NCBI GenBank assembly: GCA_946542925.1
Contig: CAMNLA010000026.1
Coordinates: 1 to 55,051 of the forward strand
Direction of reading: 5' to 3'
DNA from: UBA4363 sp002393965
Lineage (GTDB): Bacteria > Bacteroidota > Bacteroidia > Bacteroidales > Paludibacteraceae
DNA length: 55,051 bases
A program made the position numbers and the translations under genes. Below, in pieces: positions 33,083 to 41,323 of the stretch; the first letter of the stretch is position 1; each line of letters opens with the position of its first letter. Under the pieces are notes generated by a model. It was not told the DNA's origin and ran no database searches. It saw only the letters and a program-made list of their open reading frames with translations.

Positions 33083-34123
33083 TTACTCGAAGAGCGGTAT
33101 GCCCAGAGCCTCGCATTCCTTGATTTGTTCTTCGGGCCAGATGCTGGACTGTACTTCTCCGATGTGAGCCTTGCGGAGCAGGTACATACAGAGTCGAGAC
33201 TGTCCGATACCCCCTCCGATGGATAGTGGAAGAGAGTCGTTGAGGAGTCGGCGGTGGAAATAGAGATTCTTGCGGTCTTCGCATCCGGAGATGGCGAGTT
33301 GTCTCAGAAGAGCCTCCTTGTCGACACGAATGCCCATGGAAGATATTTCGAAAGCCCGTTTGAGGATTGGGTTCCAAAGCAAGATATCGCCGTTGAGTCC
33401 TTCGAACCCTTCTTCGTTCGGTGTGGACCAATCGTCGTAGTCGGGAGCGCGTCCGTCGTGTTTCTTACCGTTGCTCAGAACGCCACCGATGCCCATGATG
33501 AAGACGGCGCCGTATTCTTCCGTGATACGGTTTTCGCGTTCCTTGTCGTCCAGGTCCGGATAGCGTTGCAGGAGTTCTTCGGCACTGATGAACGTAATCT
33601 CGGACGGGAGAGAGGTGGCGATGTCAGGGAAAATCTCGGAGATGTAGAACTCGGTTCGAAGAAAAGCGTTGTAGATGCGAGAGACGATGTCGCGTAGGAA
33701 AGCGATGGTCCGTTGTTCTGGTGAAATGACGCGTTCCCAGTCCCACTGGTCCACATAGAGGGAGTGGAGGTTGTCGAGGGTCTCGTCGGAGCGAATGGCA
33801 TTCATGTCGGTATATATGCCATGTCCGACCGGAATGTTGAGATCCGCCAGCGAGAGCCGTTTCCATTTTGCAAGGGAGTGAACCACCTCGGCCCGGCGGT
33901 CACCAAGGTCGAGGATCGGGAACGAGACGGCGCGTTCCACTCCGTTGAGGTCATCGTTGATACCGGTTCCCTGCAGTACGAACAAAGGAGCAGTTACGCG
34001 GGTGAGTTTAAGTTCGGCAGCCAGATTCTGCTGGAAATAGTCTTTGATGAGTTTTATGCTTCGTTCGGTCTGTTTCTTACTCAGAATCGGTTTGTATCCT
34101 TCCGGAATAATCAGGTTGCTCAT
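33083..34123 (-). CDS. asnA: Ammonia-dependent asparagine synthetase
   Basis: A 346-residue aspartate-ammonia ligase, a class II tRNA-synthetase-like fold. Visible signatures are LIIPEGYKPILSKKQTE at the start, VTAPLFVLQGTGINDDLNG, WKRLSLADLNIPVGHGIYTD, SVYVDQWDWE-type segment (LYVDQWDWERVI), and the terminal GGGIGQSRLCMYLLRKAHIGE (in parts). It uses ammonia rather than glutamine. The gene is monocistronic between a -7 element at 34189-34196 and the terminator at 33025-33054. Confidence 0.96.
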   Translation of the reverse strand: MSNLIIPEGYKPILSKKQTERSIKLIKDYFQQNLAAELKLTRVTAPLFVLQGTGINDDLNGVERAVSFPILDLGDRRAEVVHSLAKWKRLSLADLNIPVGHGIYTDMNAIRSDETLDNLHSLYVDQWDWERVISPEQRTIAFLRDIVSRIYNAFLRTEFYISEIFPDIATSLPSEITFISAEELLQRYPDLDDKERENRITEEYGAVFIMGIGGVLSNGKKHDGRAPDYDDWSTPNEEGFEGLNGDILLWNPILKRAFEISSMGIRVDKEALLRQLAISGCEDRKNLYFHRRLLNDSLPLSIGGGIGQSRLCMYLLRKAHIGEVQSSIWPEEQIKECEALGIPLFE

Positions 34124-34188
34124 ATGGTGGTTCCTTGGATTAGTAGTGAAATGGGAAAAAGTAGTTTCTTTCTTTATTTTTTTCGTTA

Positions 34189-34196
34189 CAAAGGTA
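34189..34196 (-). promoter_or_regulatory. -7 element of asnA
   Basis: Minus-strand TACCTTTG (34196-34189) matches TAnnTTTG, 66 bp before the asnA start. The -33 half is only weakly matched (TTTC at 34217-34214). The sequence from here to 34372 is AT-rich with nothing else seen. Confidence 0.45.
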
Positions 34197-34372
34197 ATAT
34201 AAATAATTAGAAAGAAAGTAAAATTAAAAAAATCTTTTTCATTTTAGAAGAAAAAATGGTAATATGAATAACAAAAATGTTAAATATCTATGGTTTGATA
34301 GTACAAAGTGTTATGGATAGAGTGGAAAATTCAACTTAGACTTGGGTCAGAACATGTTGTAGAGGTACGGTA

Positions 34373-34724
34373 TTGGAGTAGTAGTGGAGTAGTATTGGAG
34401 TAGTATTGGAGTAGTATTGGAGTGGTAGTGGAGTAGTAGTGGAGTAGTATTGGAGTAGTATTGGAGTAGTATTGGAGTGGTATTGGAGTAGTATTGGAGT
34501 GGTATTGGAGTGGTAGTGGAGTGGTAGTGGAGTGGTAGTGGAGTAGTAGTGGAGTGGTAGTGGAGTGGTAGTGGAGTAGTATTGGAGTGGTAGTGGAGTG
34601 GTAGTGGAGTAGTATTGGAGTGGTAGTGGAGTAGTATTGGAGTGGTATTGGAGTGGTATTGGAGTGGTAGTGGAGTGGTAGTGGAGTAGTATTGGAGTGG
34701 TAGTGGAGTAGTAGTGGAGTAGTA
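34373..34724. repeat. 32-copy tandem array of an 11-bp unit
   Basis: Thirty-two units of KTGGAGTRGTA run head to tail with no insertion or deletion (352 bp). Only positions 1 (T or G) and 8 (A or G) vary; the other nine are invariant in every copy. The four unit types occur 6 (T,A), 10 (T,G), 10 (G,A) and 6 (G,G) times. On the minus strand all three frames are open because the unit contains no stop in any phase (open frames span 34336-34854 and 34347-34799, giving Tyr/Thr/Pro/Leu-rich 11-residue periodicity), so the openness is no proof of coding. The array lies between divergent asnA and the tRNA operon, ending 68 bp before the tRNA promoter. Confidence 0.95.
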
Positions 34725-34792
34725 GTATAAAGGAAACGGGGAGAATATGAAGAAAAAAACGAAGTAATGGGAGATGTTTTTTGGGGTGCATA

Positions 34793-34822
34793 TTTGCATA
34801 AATGAAAAAAATGCTATCTTTG
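34793..34822 (+). promoter_or_regulatory. Promoter of the tRNA operon
   Basis: TTTG (34793-34796) and TATCTTTG (34815-34822) are 18 bp apart, close to consensus. The -7 ends 17 bp before the tRNA-Arg 5' end. Confidence 0.65.
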
Positions 34823-34839
34823 CATCGTTTTTTCCGAAG

Positions 34840-34911
34840 GGACTCGTAGTTCAATGGATAGAATATCAGATTCCGGTTCTGACGATGCGAGTTCGATTCT
34901 CGCCGAGTTCA
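34840..34911 (+). tRNA. tRNA-Arg (anticodon CCG)
   Basis: A full 72-nt cloverleaf: acceptor GGACTCG/CGAGTTC (one G-U), D stem GTTC/GAAT with 8-nt loop, anticodon stem TCAGA/TCTGA around loop TTCCGGT (anticodon CCG, reads CGG), 4-nt variable region, T arm GCGAG-TTCGATT-CTCGC, discriminator A. The 3' CCA is not encoded. Coordinates exclude CCA. Confidence 0.93.
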
Positions 34912-34960
34912 CAAAATGGAGTGACGAGGTTCGTGTGAAAGATGCGGGGAAACACCTATT

Positions 34961-35033
<73 letters not shown>

Positions 35034-35041
35034 CAAGAAAG

Positions 35042-35070
35042 AATCCCAATTCGTGCAAAAGCGAGTTGGG
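35042..35070 (+). terminator. Terminator of the tRNA operon
   Basis: AATCCCAATTCG (35042-35053) pairs with CGAGTTGGGGATT (one G bulge, one G-U), followed by eight T (35063-35070). From here to the promoter at 35302 nothing convincing is seen; a 73-codon open frame (35053-35274) begins inside the terminator and is judged fortuitous. Confidence 0.82.
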
Positions 35071-35301
35071 GATTTTTTTTACGGTCCATCCGAACGCCTA
35101 AAGGCTCTCCCGATGGAGCAAGTTGAGGATGGAGTTCCGTCATGCTATTCTGATTTTCAGAGCATTTCTTCATTCAGCCTTTTCTGTTCCTGCTTCTGCG
35201 AATTTTGCACTCTGTCCGTCACAGAGGGAAGTACAGGTCGGAAAGGCTGTTTTTTTATCGTAAGACGGTCATGACACAAGTCAGCGGAAGTGGCTGCAGG
35301 T

Positions 35302-35333
35302 ATTGTTTCAATATTGAAAAAAGAGTATCTTTG
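35302..35333 (+). promoter_or_regulatory. Promoter of the envelope gene cluster
   Basis: ATTG (35302-35305) and TATCTTTG (35326-35333) are 20 bp apart; the -7 is an exact match and the -33 three of four. It lies 39 bp before the lipoprotein ATG. Confidence 0.6.
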
Positions 35334-35371
35334 TTTGATTTATCCCGCTGGTAAGTGGGAGATACGAAAAA

Positions 35372-36715
35372 ATGAGAGAAAACAGAGGATTTATAAGTCG
35401 GAAGGTGAGCAACGGTCTGGTGTTGTTGCTGACTATTCTGTCTGTTTCATTGCTGACTGGCTGTATGGAAGATGATTTCACGTCGAACTCCGGCAAGCAG
35501 ATCACGTTCTCGACAGATACGGTGAGTTTTGATACGTTGTTCACGAATCAGACCAGTGTCACAGCCATCGTCAAGATTTACAATCGCAACAAGGAGAGTC
35601 TGCGAATTGCCTCGATGCGTCTGGCAGGAGGATCGGAATCGCCCTTTAAGATCAACGTTAACGGTCAGAGTAACCGTCTGCAACAATTCAGTGGGGTGGA
35701 GGTCCTGGGAAAGGACAGCATCTATCTGTTTGTCCAGGTGACTCCACCTGCTACAGGCGAAAATGTGCCGGTATTGCTGGAGGACAGTGTGATCGTCATG
35801 ACAAACGGAGTGGAGAAACATCTCATACTACGAGCCGTCGGTCAGGACGTCGTGATACTGGATCAGGAGACCGTCCGAGGCACAAAGACCCTGACAGCGG
35901 ATCGTCCTTACCTGATCCTCGGCGAACTGACAGTAGGAGAAGGAGGTCGGTTGACCATAGATCCCGGCGCAAGACTCTATTTCCATTACAATGCCGGAAT
36001 GACGGTGAGGGGACGTCTGGATGCGCAAGGGACGGAAGAGCATCCTATTCGGATGATGGGGGACCGGTTGGACAATGTGTTTGATGGAGTTCCCTACGAT
36101 TCTCTTTCGCAACAATGGAGGGGCATCACCTTCATCACGTCGGAGCCACAGCAACTGTCCTATGTGCGCATGACCAGCGGAACGACAGGTCTGGACATGG
36201 ATTCGTCAGCCACCGAGATCAAGGTCAGTCATTGTATTATCCATAACTTCAGTCGCTATGGTATCAGTGCTACGAACAGCAAGGTAATCATTGACAATAC
36301 GCAGATAACGAACGGCGGAATCAATGCCGTCCGCCTCACGGGAGGGGACTGGGAGATGGACCGTTGTATCATTGCCAACTATAACCGGAACCGTTCGGGC
36401 GTTGCCATGCGTGTGAGCAACCGTCCGGGAGGCAAGTCGGAAGAAAAAACACCCCTGAAGAAGGGTCGGGTAGAGAACAGCATCATTGCCGGCAACAGGA
36501 ACGGCGAGTTGGTGATTGACAAGGCGGAAGATTCCGAATGGGACATGCGTCTGGTGCGGTGCTGGATTAACGGAATGGAGAGTTCGGACACCGAGTTGTT
36601 CAGCGACTGTGTATGGGGCAATCCGCAAGCAGAATTGTTTGTCAACACGGAGAGGTATCCTTATGATTTTTCCATAAAGGAAGACTCTCCGGCTAAGGAT
36701 ATCATTCATCCATGA
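35372..36715 (+). CDS. Lipoprotein with right-handed beta-helix
   Basis: A 447-residue predicted lipoprotein. The signal sequence ends in lipobox LLTGC (Cys 31) followed by MEDD, an acidic stretch consistent with outer-membrane or surface sorting in Bacteroidota. Residues about 40-170 are a beta-sandwich-like region (VSFDTLFTNQTSVTAIVKIY). Residues about 190-400 show parallel beta-helix rungs (LTVGEGGRLTIDPGARLYFH, VSHCIIHNFSRYGISATNSK, WEMDRCIIANYNRNRSGVAM). Beta-helices often bind or cleave polysaccharide, but no catalytic set is identifiable. It overlaps the next gene by 4 bp. Confidence 0.85.
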   Translation: MRENRGFISRKVSNGLVLLLTILSVSLLTGCMEDDFTSNSGKQITFSTDTVSFDTLFTNQTSVTAIVKIYNRNKESLRIASMRLAGGSESPFKINVNGQSNRLQQFSGVEVLGKDSIYLFVQVTPPATGENVPVLLEDSVIVMTNGVEKHLILRAVGQDVVILDQETVRGTKTLTADRPYLILGELTVGEGGRLTIDPGARLYFHYNAGMTVRGRLDAQGTEEHPIRMMGDRLDNVFDGVPYDSLSQQWRGITFITSEPQQLSYVRMTSGTTGLDMDSSATEIKVSHCIIHNFSRYGISATNSKVIIDNTQITNGGINAVRLTGGDWEMDRCIIANYNRNRSGVAMRVSNRPGGKSEEKTPLKKGRVENSIIAGNRNGELVIDKAEDSEWDMRLVRCWINGMESSDTELFSDCVWGNPQAELFVNTERYPYDFSIKEDSPAKDIIHP

Positions 36716-37833
36716 AAACAGAGAAACCGATTGTAAAAAAACTCCTTGCACTCGTAGCGGCTCTGGTTACGCTGGTAACGGCCGGCGGGCTTGTCCGTAT
36801 GGGTAATCGAAGGGATGAGAATACGGACAGACAAGAGAAGCAGATGATGAAGAGGAAAGGAGCGGAGGATCATCTGGAGCGCATCGTGTGTTACAATGTA
36901 GAAAACCTGTTTGACACGAAAGACGACGTGCGGACAAATGATGATGACTTCACTCCGGAAGGTACGAATCATTGGACGGTCAAGCGTTATCATGAGAAGC
37001 AAGCACATATATCCCGTGTGATTGCCACCATCGGCGAGGGGAAAGCTCCGATGCTTGTGGGCCTGTGTGAAGTTGAAAACGAATATGTCCTGAAAGGTCT
37101 GACGCAATATTCGCCGATGAAGAACATGAAGTACAGTTATCTACATCAGGATTCGCCTGACTTGCGCGGTATAGATGTTGCGTTGCTGTATCAGGCGAAT
37201 CGTTTTGCCCCGCAGCGGACGGAATTCATTCCAGTCCGATTCCCTTCGGAGGAGCGGACACGAACACGTGACATCCTCTATGTAGAGGGAAAGCTTGTCA
37301 ACGGAGAGACCCTGCATGTCTTCGTCGTACACATGCCGTCCAGAAGGGAGGGAGTCATCGAGACGGAATCCCGCCGGAATCATGTTGCTTCACTGATCAA
37401 ACAACGTATCCAGCTCCTGCAACAGAAAGACAGTAAAGTCAAGGTAATCGTGATGGGTGACTTCAATGACTATCCGACGGACCCGAGTGTGGCAAGGGTG
37501 CTGGACGCACATCGTCCGAACCGCAGTCTGCGCAACAGAGACTTGTATAACCTTTTTTACGAAGAGCACATGAGGGGGCGTATCGGCTCGCACAAATATG
37601 CCGGAGAATGGGGTATGCTGGATCAGATGATCGTCACGGGGAGTTTGCTGGACGCACATTCGAAAACCCGATTGAGCGAAAAAAACGGTCATGTGTTTTC
37701 GGCAGACTTCCTATTAGAAGACGATGTCACACATGGCGGCAAGAAACCAAGGCGAACCTATACCGGTCCCATTTATCATGAGGACGGATACAGTGATCAT
37801 CTGCCCATCTATATAGATTTGATTATAGAATGA
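36712..37833 (+). CDS. Endonuclease/exonuclease/phosphatase-fold enzyme
   Basis: A 373-residue protein with an N-terminal signal anchor (LLALVAALVTLVTAGGLV), then a metal-dependent EEP fold. Visible are RIVCYNVENLFDT (metal Asn), LCEVENEYVL (metal Glu), FVVHMPSRREG (His), VMGDFNDYPTDPS (Asp/Asn) and the terminal YSDHLPIYID (Asp-His). The set of active-site residues is complete, so it is probably active on a phosphodiester or phosphate monoester outside the cytoplasm. Substrate unknown. It is translationally coupled to both neighbours (4-bp overlaps). Confidence 0.87.
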   Translation: MKTEKPIVKKLLALVAALVTLVTAGGLVRMGNRRDENTDRQEKQMMKRKGAEDHLERIVCYNVENLFDTKDDVRTNDDDFTPEGTNHWTVKRYHEKQAHISRVIATIGEGKAPMLVGLCEVENEYVLKGLTQYSPMKNMKYSYLHQDSPDLRGIDVALLYQANRFAPQRTEFIPVRFPSEERTRTRDILYVEGKLVNGETLHVFVVHMPSRREGVIETESRRNHVASLIKQRIQLLQQKDSKVKVIVMGDFNDYPTDPSVARVLDAHRPNRSLRNRDLYNLFYEEHMRGRIGSHKYAGEWGMLDQMIVTGSLLDAHSKTRLSEKNGHVFSADFLLEDDVTHGGKKPRRTYTGPIYHEDGYSDHLPIYIDLIIE

Positions 37834-38894
37834 GTGTCCATCAGTCCATCAAAACCGCCGTAGTCATCCTGAACTATAACGGGCGGAAGTATCTGAAAAA
37901 GTTTCTGCCATCGTTGCTGAAATCAGCAGAAGGGAAAGATGAAGTGTCGATCATTGTCGCAGACAATGCATCGACAGACGACTCCATAGTCTTGATGAAA
38001 TCGGAGTTTCCCATGGTGCGTCTTATTGAACTGGAAAGCAATTATGGTTTTGCCGGAGGGTACAACAAGGCACTTGAGCGAATAGACGCCACGTATTATG
38101 TGCTGTTGAATTCGGACGTTGAAGTGACAGAAGACTGGTTGGATCCTCTGACAGAATACATGGACGAGCATCCGGACGTGGCCGCCTGTCAGCCAAAGAT
38201 ATGTGCATACCATCGAAAAGACTATTATGAATATGCCGGAGCCTGTGGAGGTTATATAGACCGATATGGTTATCCTTTTTGTCGAGGTCGGGTATTCGGG
38301 ACGGTGGAGCAGGACCGTGGGCAGTATGATACGGTAGCGGATGTGTTCTGGGCCTCGGGAGCCTGTCTGTTTATCCGTCGTGATGATTACTTCGAAGCGG
38401 GAGGTCTGGATGAGCGATTTTTTGCCCATATGGAAGAAATAGACTTGTGTTGGCGTCTGAAAAGCCGAGGCAGAAGGATTGTCTGTGTGCCACAGAGTCG
38501 GGTCTGGCACGTTGGAGGAGGGACATTGCCAGCCGGCAATCCGCGAAAGATCTATCTGAACTATCGCAATAATCTGTTGATGCTATACAAAAACTTACCG
38601 ACAAAGCATCTTAGAGTCAGGATGCTTGTCCGTAAGACAATGGATGGAGTCTCTGCCCTGCAGATGCTGCTGAAGGGAGACGTGAAAGGAGTCCAAAGTA
38701 TATGGAAAGCCCATCGGGATTTCCGTCGGATGAGGCATCAGTACTCCGACGTACGAACAGAAAACTTGGAGAAAACGAAAGACGAAGACGTGGAACAGAT
38801 GTATGACGGCAGTCTTGTATGGGACTATTTTATTCGCCGCAGACAACGTTTTTCGGAGTTGAAATGGTCGTATACGTCATGTGGAGAAAAGTGA
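37830..38894 (+). CDS. GT2 family glycosyltransferase (rhamnosyltransferase-like)
   Basis: A 354-residue GT-A enzyme. TAVVILNYNGRKYLKKFL and VADNASTDDS bind the nucleotide sugar; LLNSDVEVTEDWL carries the metal-binding Asp-x-Asp equivalent; WASGACLFIRRDDYFEAGGLD and the catalytic-region MEEIDLCWRLKSRGRR complete the domain. There are no membrane helices. The layout is of WbbL-like transferases that build surface polysaccharide. Donor and acceptor unknown. It starts 4 bp inside the EEP gene. Confidence 0.9.
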   Translation: MSVHQSIKTAVVILNYNGRKYLKKFLPSLLKSAEGKDEVSIIVADNASTDDSIVLMKSEFPMVRLIELESNYGFAGGYNKALERIDATYYVLLNSDVEVTEDWLDPLTEYMDEHPDVAACQPKICAYHRKDYYEYAGACGGYIDRYGYPFCRGRVFGTVEQDRGQYDTVADVFWASGACLFIRRDDYFEAGGLDERFFAHMEEIDLCWRLKSRGRRIVCVPQSRVWHVGGGTLPAGNPRKIYLNYRNNLLMLYKNLPTKHLRVRMLVRKTMDGVSALQMLLKGDVKGVQSIWKAHRDFRRMRHQYSDVRTENLEKTKDEDVEQMYDGSLVWDYFIRRRQRFSELKWSYTSCGEK

Positions 38895-38932
38895 AAACCG
38901 TATCTTTGTAAATTAAATCAAACAGGCAGACC

Positions 38933-39433
38933 ATGTCGATAAAAATGCGATTGATACTGACGAACGGCATTGCAATGGGAGCGGCTATTTCGTCGCGTTT
39001 CTGGCTGAATCTTCAGAACAGCGGATGGGCGGCAGCCGTTTCTTTCCTTGTTTTGTTTCTTATGTTTACGGCCATCACATGGTGGTTGCGTATCTATCGG
39101 GAGAAGTCGCAGACAGATTGTTTGAGTTTCGGTCAGGTGATGCGTTTTACGATTGTGGTATTCGTAATAGGAGCGATTGTCTCGTCGCTCTTCAAATACT
39201 ATTATTTCAGTCAGATGAAGCCCTTTTACTTTCAGGCCTTGTTGGAGGAATCGGCACAGATGATGAGAGAAATGGACTATTCTGAAGAAATGATATTCCA
39301 GTCTAAGAATCTGATGACTCCCGAAGTATATGCTTTCGGATCATTTCTGGTAAACTCCATATTGGGAGTCCTGATGGGGCTGGTTACGTGGCCAATGATA
39401 CGAAACGAGCAGAAAATGCGTAAGTTGCAGTAA
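38933..39433 (+). CDS. DUF4199 membrane protein
   Basis: A 166-residue integral membrane protein with four likely helices (RLILTNGIAMGAAISSRFWL, AAAVSFLVLFLMFTAITWWL, FTIVVFVIGAIVSSLFKYYY, FGSFLVNSILGVLMGLVTWP). The pattern and the short loop ending in MTPEVYAF-like sequence suit DUF4199. In Bacteroidota it commonly sits next to the GT2 gene that follows 18 bp downstream here, suggesting a joint role in lipid-linked sugar handling (inference). Confidence 0.82.
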   Translation: MSIKMRLILTNGIAMGAAISSRFWLNLQNSGWAAAVSFLVLFLMFTAITWWLRIYREKSQTDCLSFGQVMRFTIVVFVIGAIVSSLFKYYYFSQMKPFYFQALLEESAQMMREMDYSEEMIFQSKNLMTPEVYAFGSFLVNSILGVLMGLVTWPMIRNEQKMRKLQ

Positions 39434-39451
39434 GAATAAAACAAAATTAAT

Positions 39452-40405
39452 ATGGACTTATCGATTATCATACCATTGTACAACGAAGCGGAATCGCTGA
39501 CGGAACTGTATGAATGGATAGAGAAGGTGGCCAATGAAAATGGCTACAGTCATGAGGTTATCTTCATAAATGACGGCAGTACGGATGAATCGTGGAATGT
39601 GGTAGAACGTCTGAAGGAGGAGCATCCGGAAGTCGTGAAAGGAATAAAATTCCGTCGTAATTACGGTAAATCTGCTGCCTTGTTCTGTGGATTTGAACGG
39701 GCAAACGGAGATATTGTCGTCACCATGGATGCCGACCTTCAGGACTCGCCTGAGGAGATTCCGGAGATGCTTCGCATGATTAAGGAGGAAGGATACGACT
39801 TGGTGAGTGGATGGAAGAAAGTCCGTCATGACTCGAAACTCATGAAGAATATACCATCAAAACTATACAATGCTACCGCACGTAAGATAACCGGAATCCG
39901 ACTTCATGACATGAATTGTGGCCTGAAGGCATACCGAAAAGAAGTGGTCAAGAATATTGAGGTGTATGGAGAGATGCACCGATATATTCCATACCTGGCC
40001 AAAGAGGCTGGATTTGGAAAGATAGGCGAGAAGGCTGTTCATCATCAGAAACGCAAATACGGTGTCAGCAAATTTGGATTAGACCGATTCATACATGGTT
40101 ATTTGGATTTGATTTCGCTATGGTTCCTGCAGAAATTCGGTCGAAATCCGATGCATTTCTTCGGTTTGTTAGGAAGCCTGATGTTCTTTCTCGGACTGCT
40201 GGCAGTCATGTTTGTCGGAGGAGTAAAACTACATGCAATCTTGACGGGGGTACGTGCTCCACTGATTACCCGTTCTCCCTACTTTTATCTGTCTCTGACG
40301 ACGATGATTATAGGAACACAACTATTCCTTACGGGATTCATCGGTGAAATGATCTCCAGGAGTAATGAGAATCGAAACAACTACCAGATTTCTAAAGAAA
40401 TATAA
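39452..40405 (+). CDS. Membrane GT2 glycosyltransferase (polyprenyl-phosphate type)
   Basis: A 317-residue enzyme with a cytosolic GT-A domain (LSIIIPLYNEAESLTELYEW, INDGSTDESW, TMDADLQDSPEEIPEM with the metal DxD) and two C-terminal membrane helices (FFGLLGSLMFFLGLLAVMFV; FYLSLTTMIIGTQLFLTGFI). This is the layout of DPM1/ArnC-like enzymes that load a sugar onto undecaprenyl phosphate. Acceptor and sugar are not evident. Confidence 0.9.
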   Translation: MDLSIIIPLYNEAESLTELYEWIEKVANENGYSHEVIFINDGSTDESWNVVERLKEEHPEVVKGIKFRRNYGKSAALFCGFERANGDIVVTMDADLQDSPEEIPEMLRMIKEEGYDLVSGWKKVRHDSKLMKNIPSKLYNATARKITGIRLHDMNCGLKAYRKEVVKNIEVYGEMHRYIPYLAKEAGFGKIGEKAVHHQKRKYGVSKFGLDRFIHGYLDLISLWFLQKFGRNPMHFFGLLGSLMFFLGLLAVMFVGGVKLHAILTGVRAPLITRSPYFYLSLTTMIIGTQLFLTGFIGEMISRSNENRNNYQISKEI

Positions 40406-40414
40406 TATAATAAA

Positions 40415-40939
40415 ATGATAGGAGAGATTTTAGCATATACAATCCCATCGATTGTGGTAGGTGGGGTAGTTCTTACTGCCATTCACTATCTGTTTTCAGC
40501 AGAGAAGGAGCGTCAGCAGTTCGACTTGAAGAAAGAAAACCTGAAGGTGATGACACCGATACGTCTGCGCGCCTATGAGCGAATGGCATTGTTTCTTGAA
40601 CGCATGACACCCGGTTCGCTTTTGTTGCGTCAAACTTATGGAAATAACATATCGTCGAATGAATTGCATCAACAATTGTTGCAGCAAATCCGGAATGAAT
40701 GGGAACATAATGTGTCACAACAGATTTATATTCAGGAGGAGACGTGGGATCTGATTGAAAATGCCAAAGAAAGCATTACGGAACTGGTTAATACGTGTGC
40801 TTCTGAGGTATCAAAGAATACTGTTGCCGTAGGTTTGGCTACGCTTATTCTTGATACTTATAAGAAGGGTCAGGATGAGGAGCCCACTCCTATAGACACT
40901 GCCATGGATGCAGTCCGTAAAGATATTGGAAAACTATAG
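40415..40939 (+). CDS. Small membrane-anchored protein of unknown function
   Basis: A 174-residue protein. One N-terminal membrane helix (ILAYTIPSIVVGGVVLTAIHYLF) is followed by a helical cytoplasmic domain (VMTPIRLRAYERMALFLERM, then ELHQQLLQQIRNEWEHNVSQ). I do not recognise an enzymatic family; similar small anchored proteins are conserved in Bacteroidales. It lies 9 bp after the GT2 gene and 12 bp before folB. Confidence 0.75.
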   Translation: MIGEILAYTIPSIVVGGVVLTAIHYLFSAEKERQQFDLKKENLKVMTPIRLRAYERMALFLERMTPGSLLLRQTYGNNISSNELHQQLLQQIRNEWEHNVSQQIYIQEETWDLIENAKESITELVNTCASEVSKNTVAVGLATLILDTYKKGQDEEPTPIDTAMDAVRKDIGKL

Positions 40940-40951
40940 TCCCTATGCATA

Positions 40952-41314
40952 ATGGCACGTATCACATTGGGAATCATGCGTTTTCATGCTCATCACGGGT
41001 TGTTTGAAGAAGAGCGGAAAATAGGGGGAGAGTATGAAGTGACAGTCTCATATGATCAGGATATTGAGAACGTTGAGAAAACAGACATCATAGAAGATAC
41101 GTTGGATTATGCCTTGGTGTATGAGTTGGTGAAAGAGGAAATGGCGAAAGAATCAAAACTCATAGAACACGTTTCGGCAAGAATTCTACGTCATCTTATT
41201 GAGCGATTTGGGAAAAAAAACTGGCGGTTACGATTCTCAAAAAAGAATCCACCTGTGTGTGGTGAATTGGAACGGGCAACCATTGAACTGAGTGAATCAG
41301 ACCTTAAACTCTGA
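40952..41314 (+). CDS. folB: Dihydroneopterin aldolase
   Basis: A 120-residue folate-pathway enzyme that cleaves dihydroneopterin to hydroxymethyl-dihydropterin. Family features seen are RFHAHHGLFEEERKIGGEYE near the start, DTLDYALVYELVKEE, and the pterin-binding PVCGELERATIEL at the end. Length is normal. It sits 12 bp after the anchored protein and 9 bp before mutS. Confidence 0.93.
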   Translation: MARITLGIMRFHAHHGLFEEERKIGGEYEVTVSYDQDIENVEKTDIIEDTLDYALVYELVKEEMAKESKLIEHVSARILRHLIERFGKKNWRLRFSKKNPPVCGELERATIELSESDLKL

Positions 41315-41323
41315 ATAATAATA

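Noticed and set aside
34373..34724. A CRISPR array
   Set aside because: Units are 11 bp, contiguous and without spacers, and no cas genes are near.
34336..34854. Long minus-strand open frames (172 and 150 codons) across the 11-bp array
   Set aside because: The 11-bp unit contains no minus-strand stop in any phase, so all three frames must be open. The predicted products are pure repeat and the flanks lack a convincing start.
35053..35274. A 73-codon plus-strand frame after tRNA-Thr
   Set aside because: Its start lies inside the tRNA operon terminator stem and there is no ribosome site.
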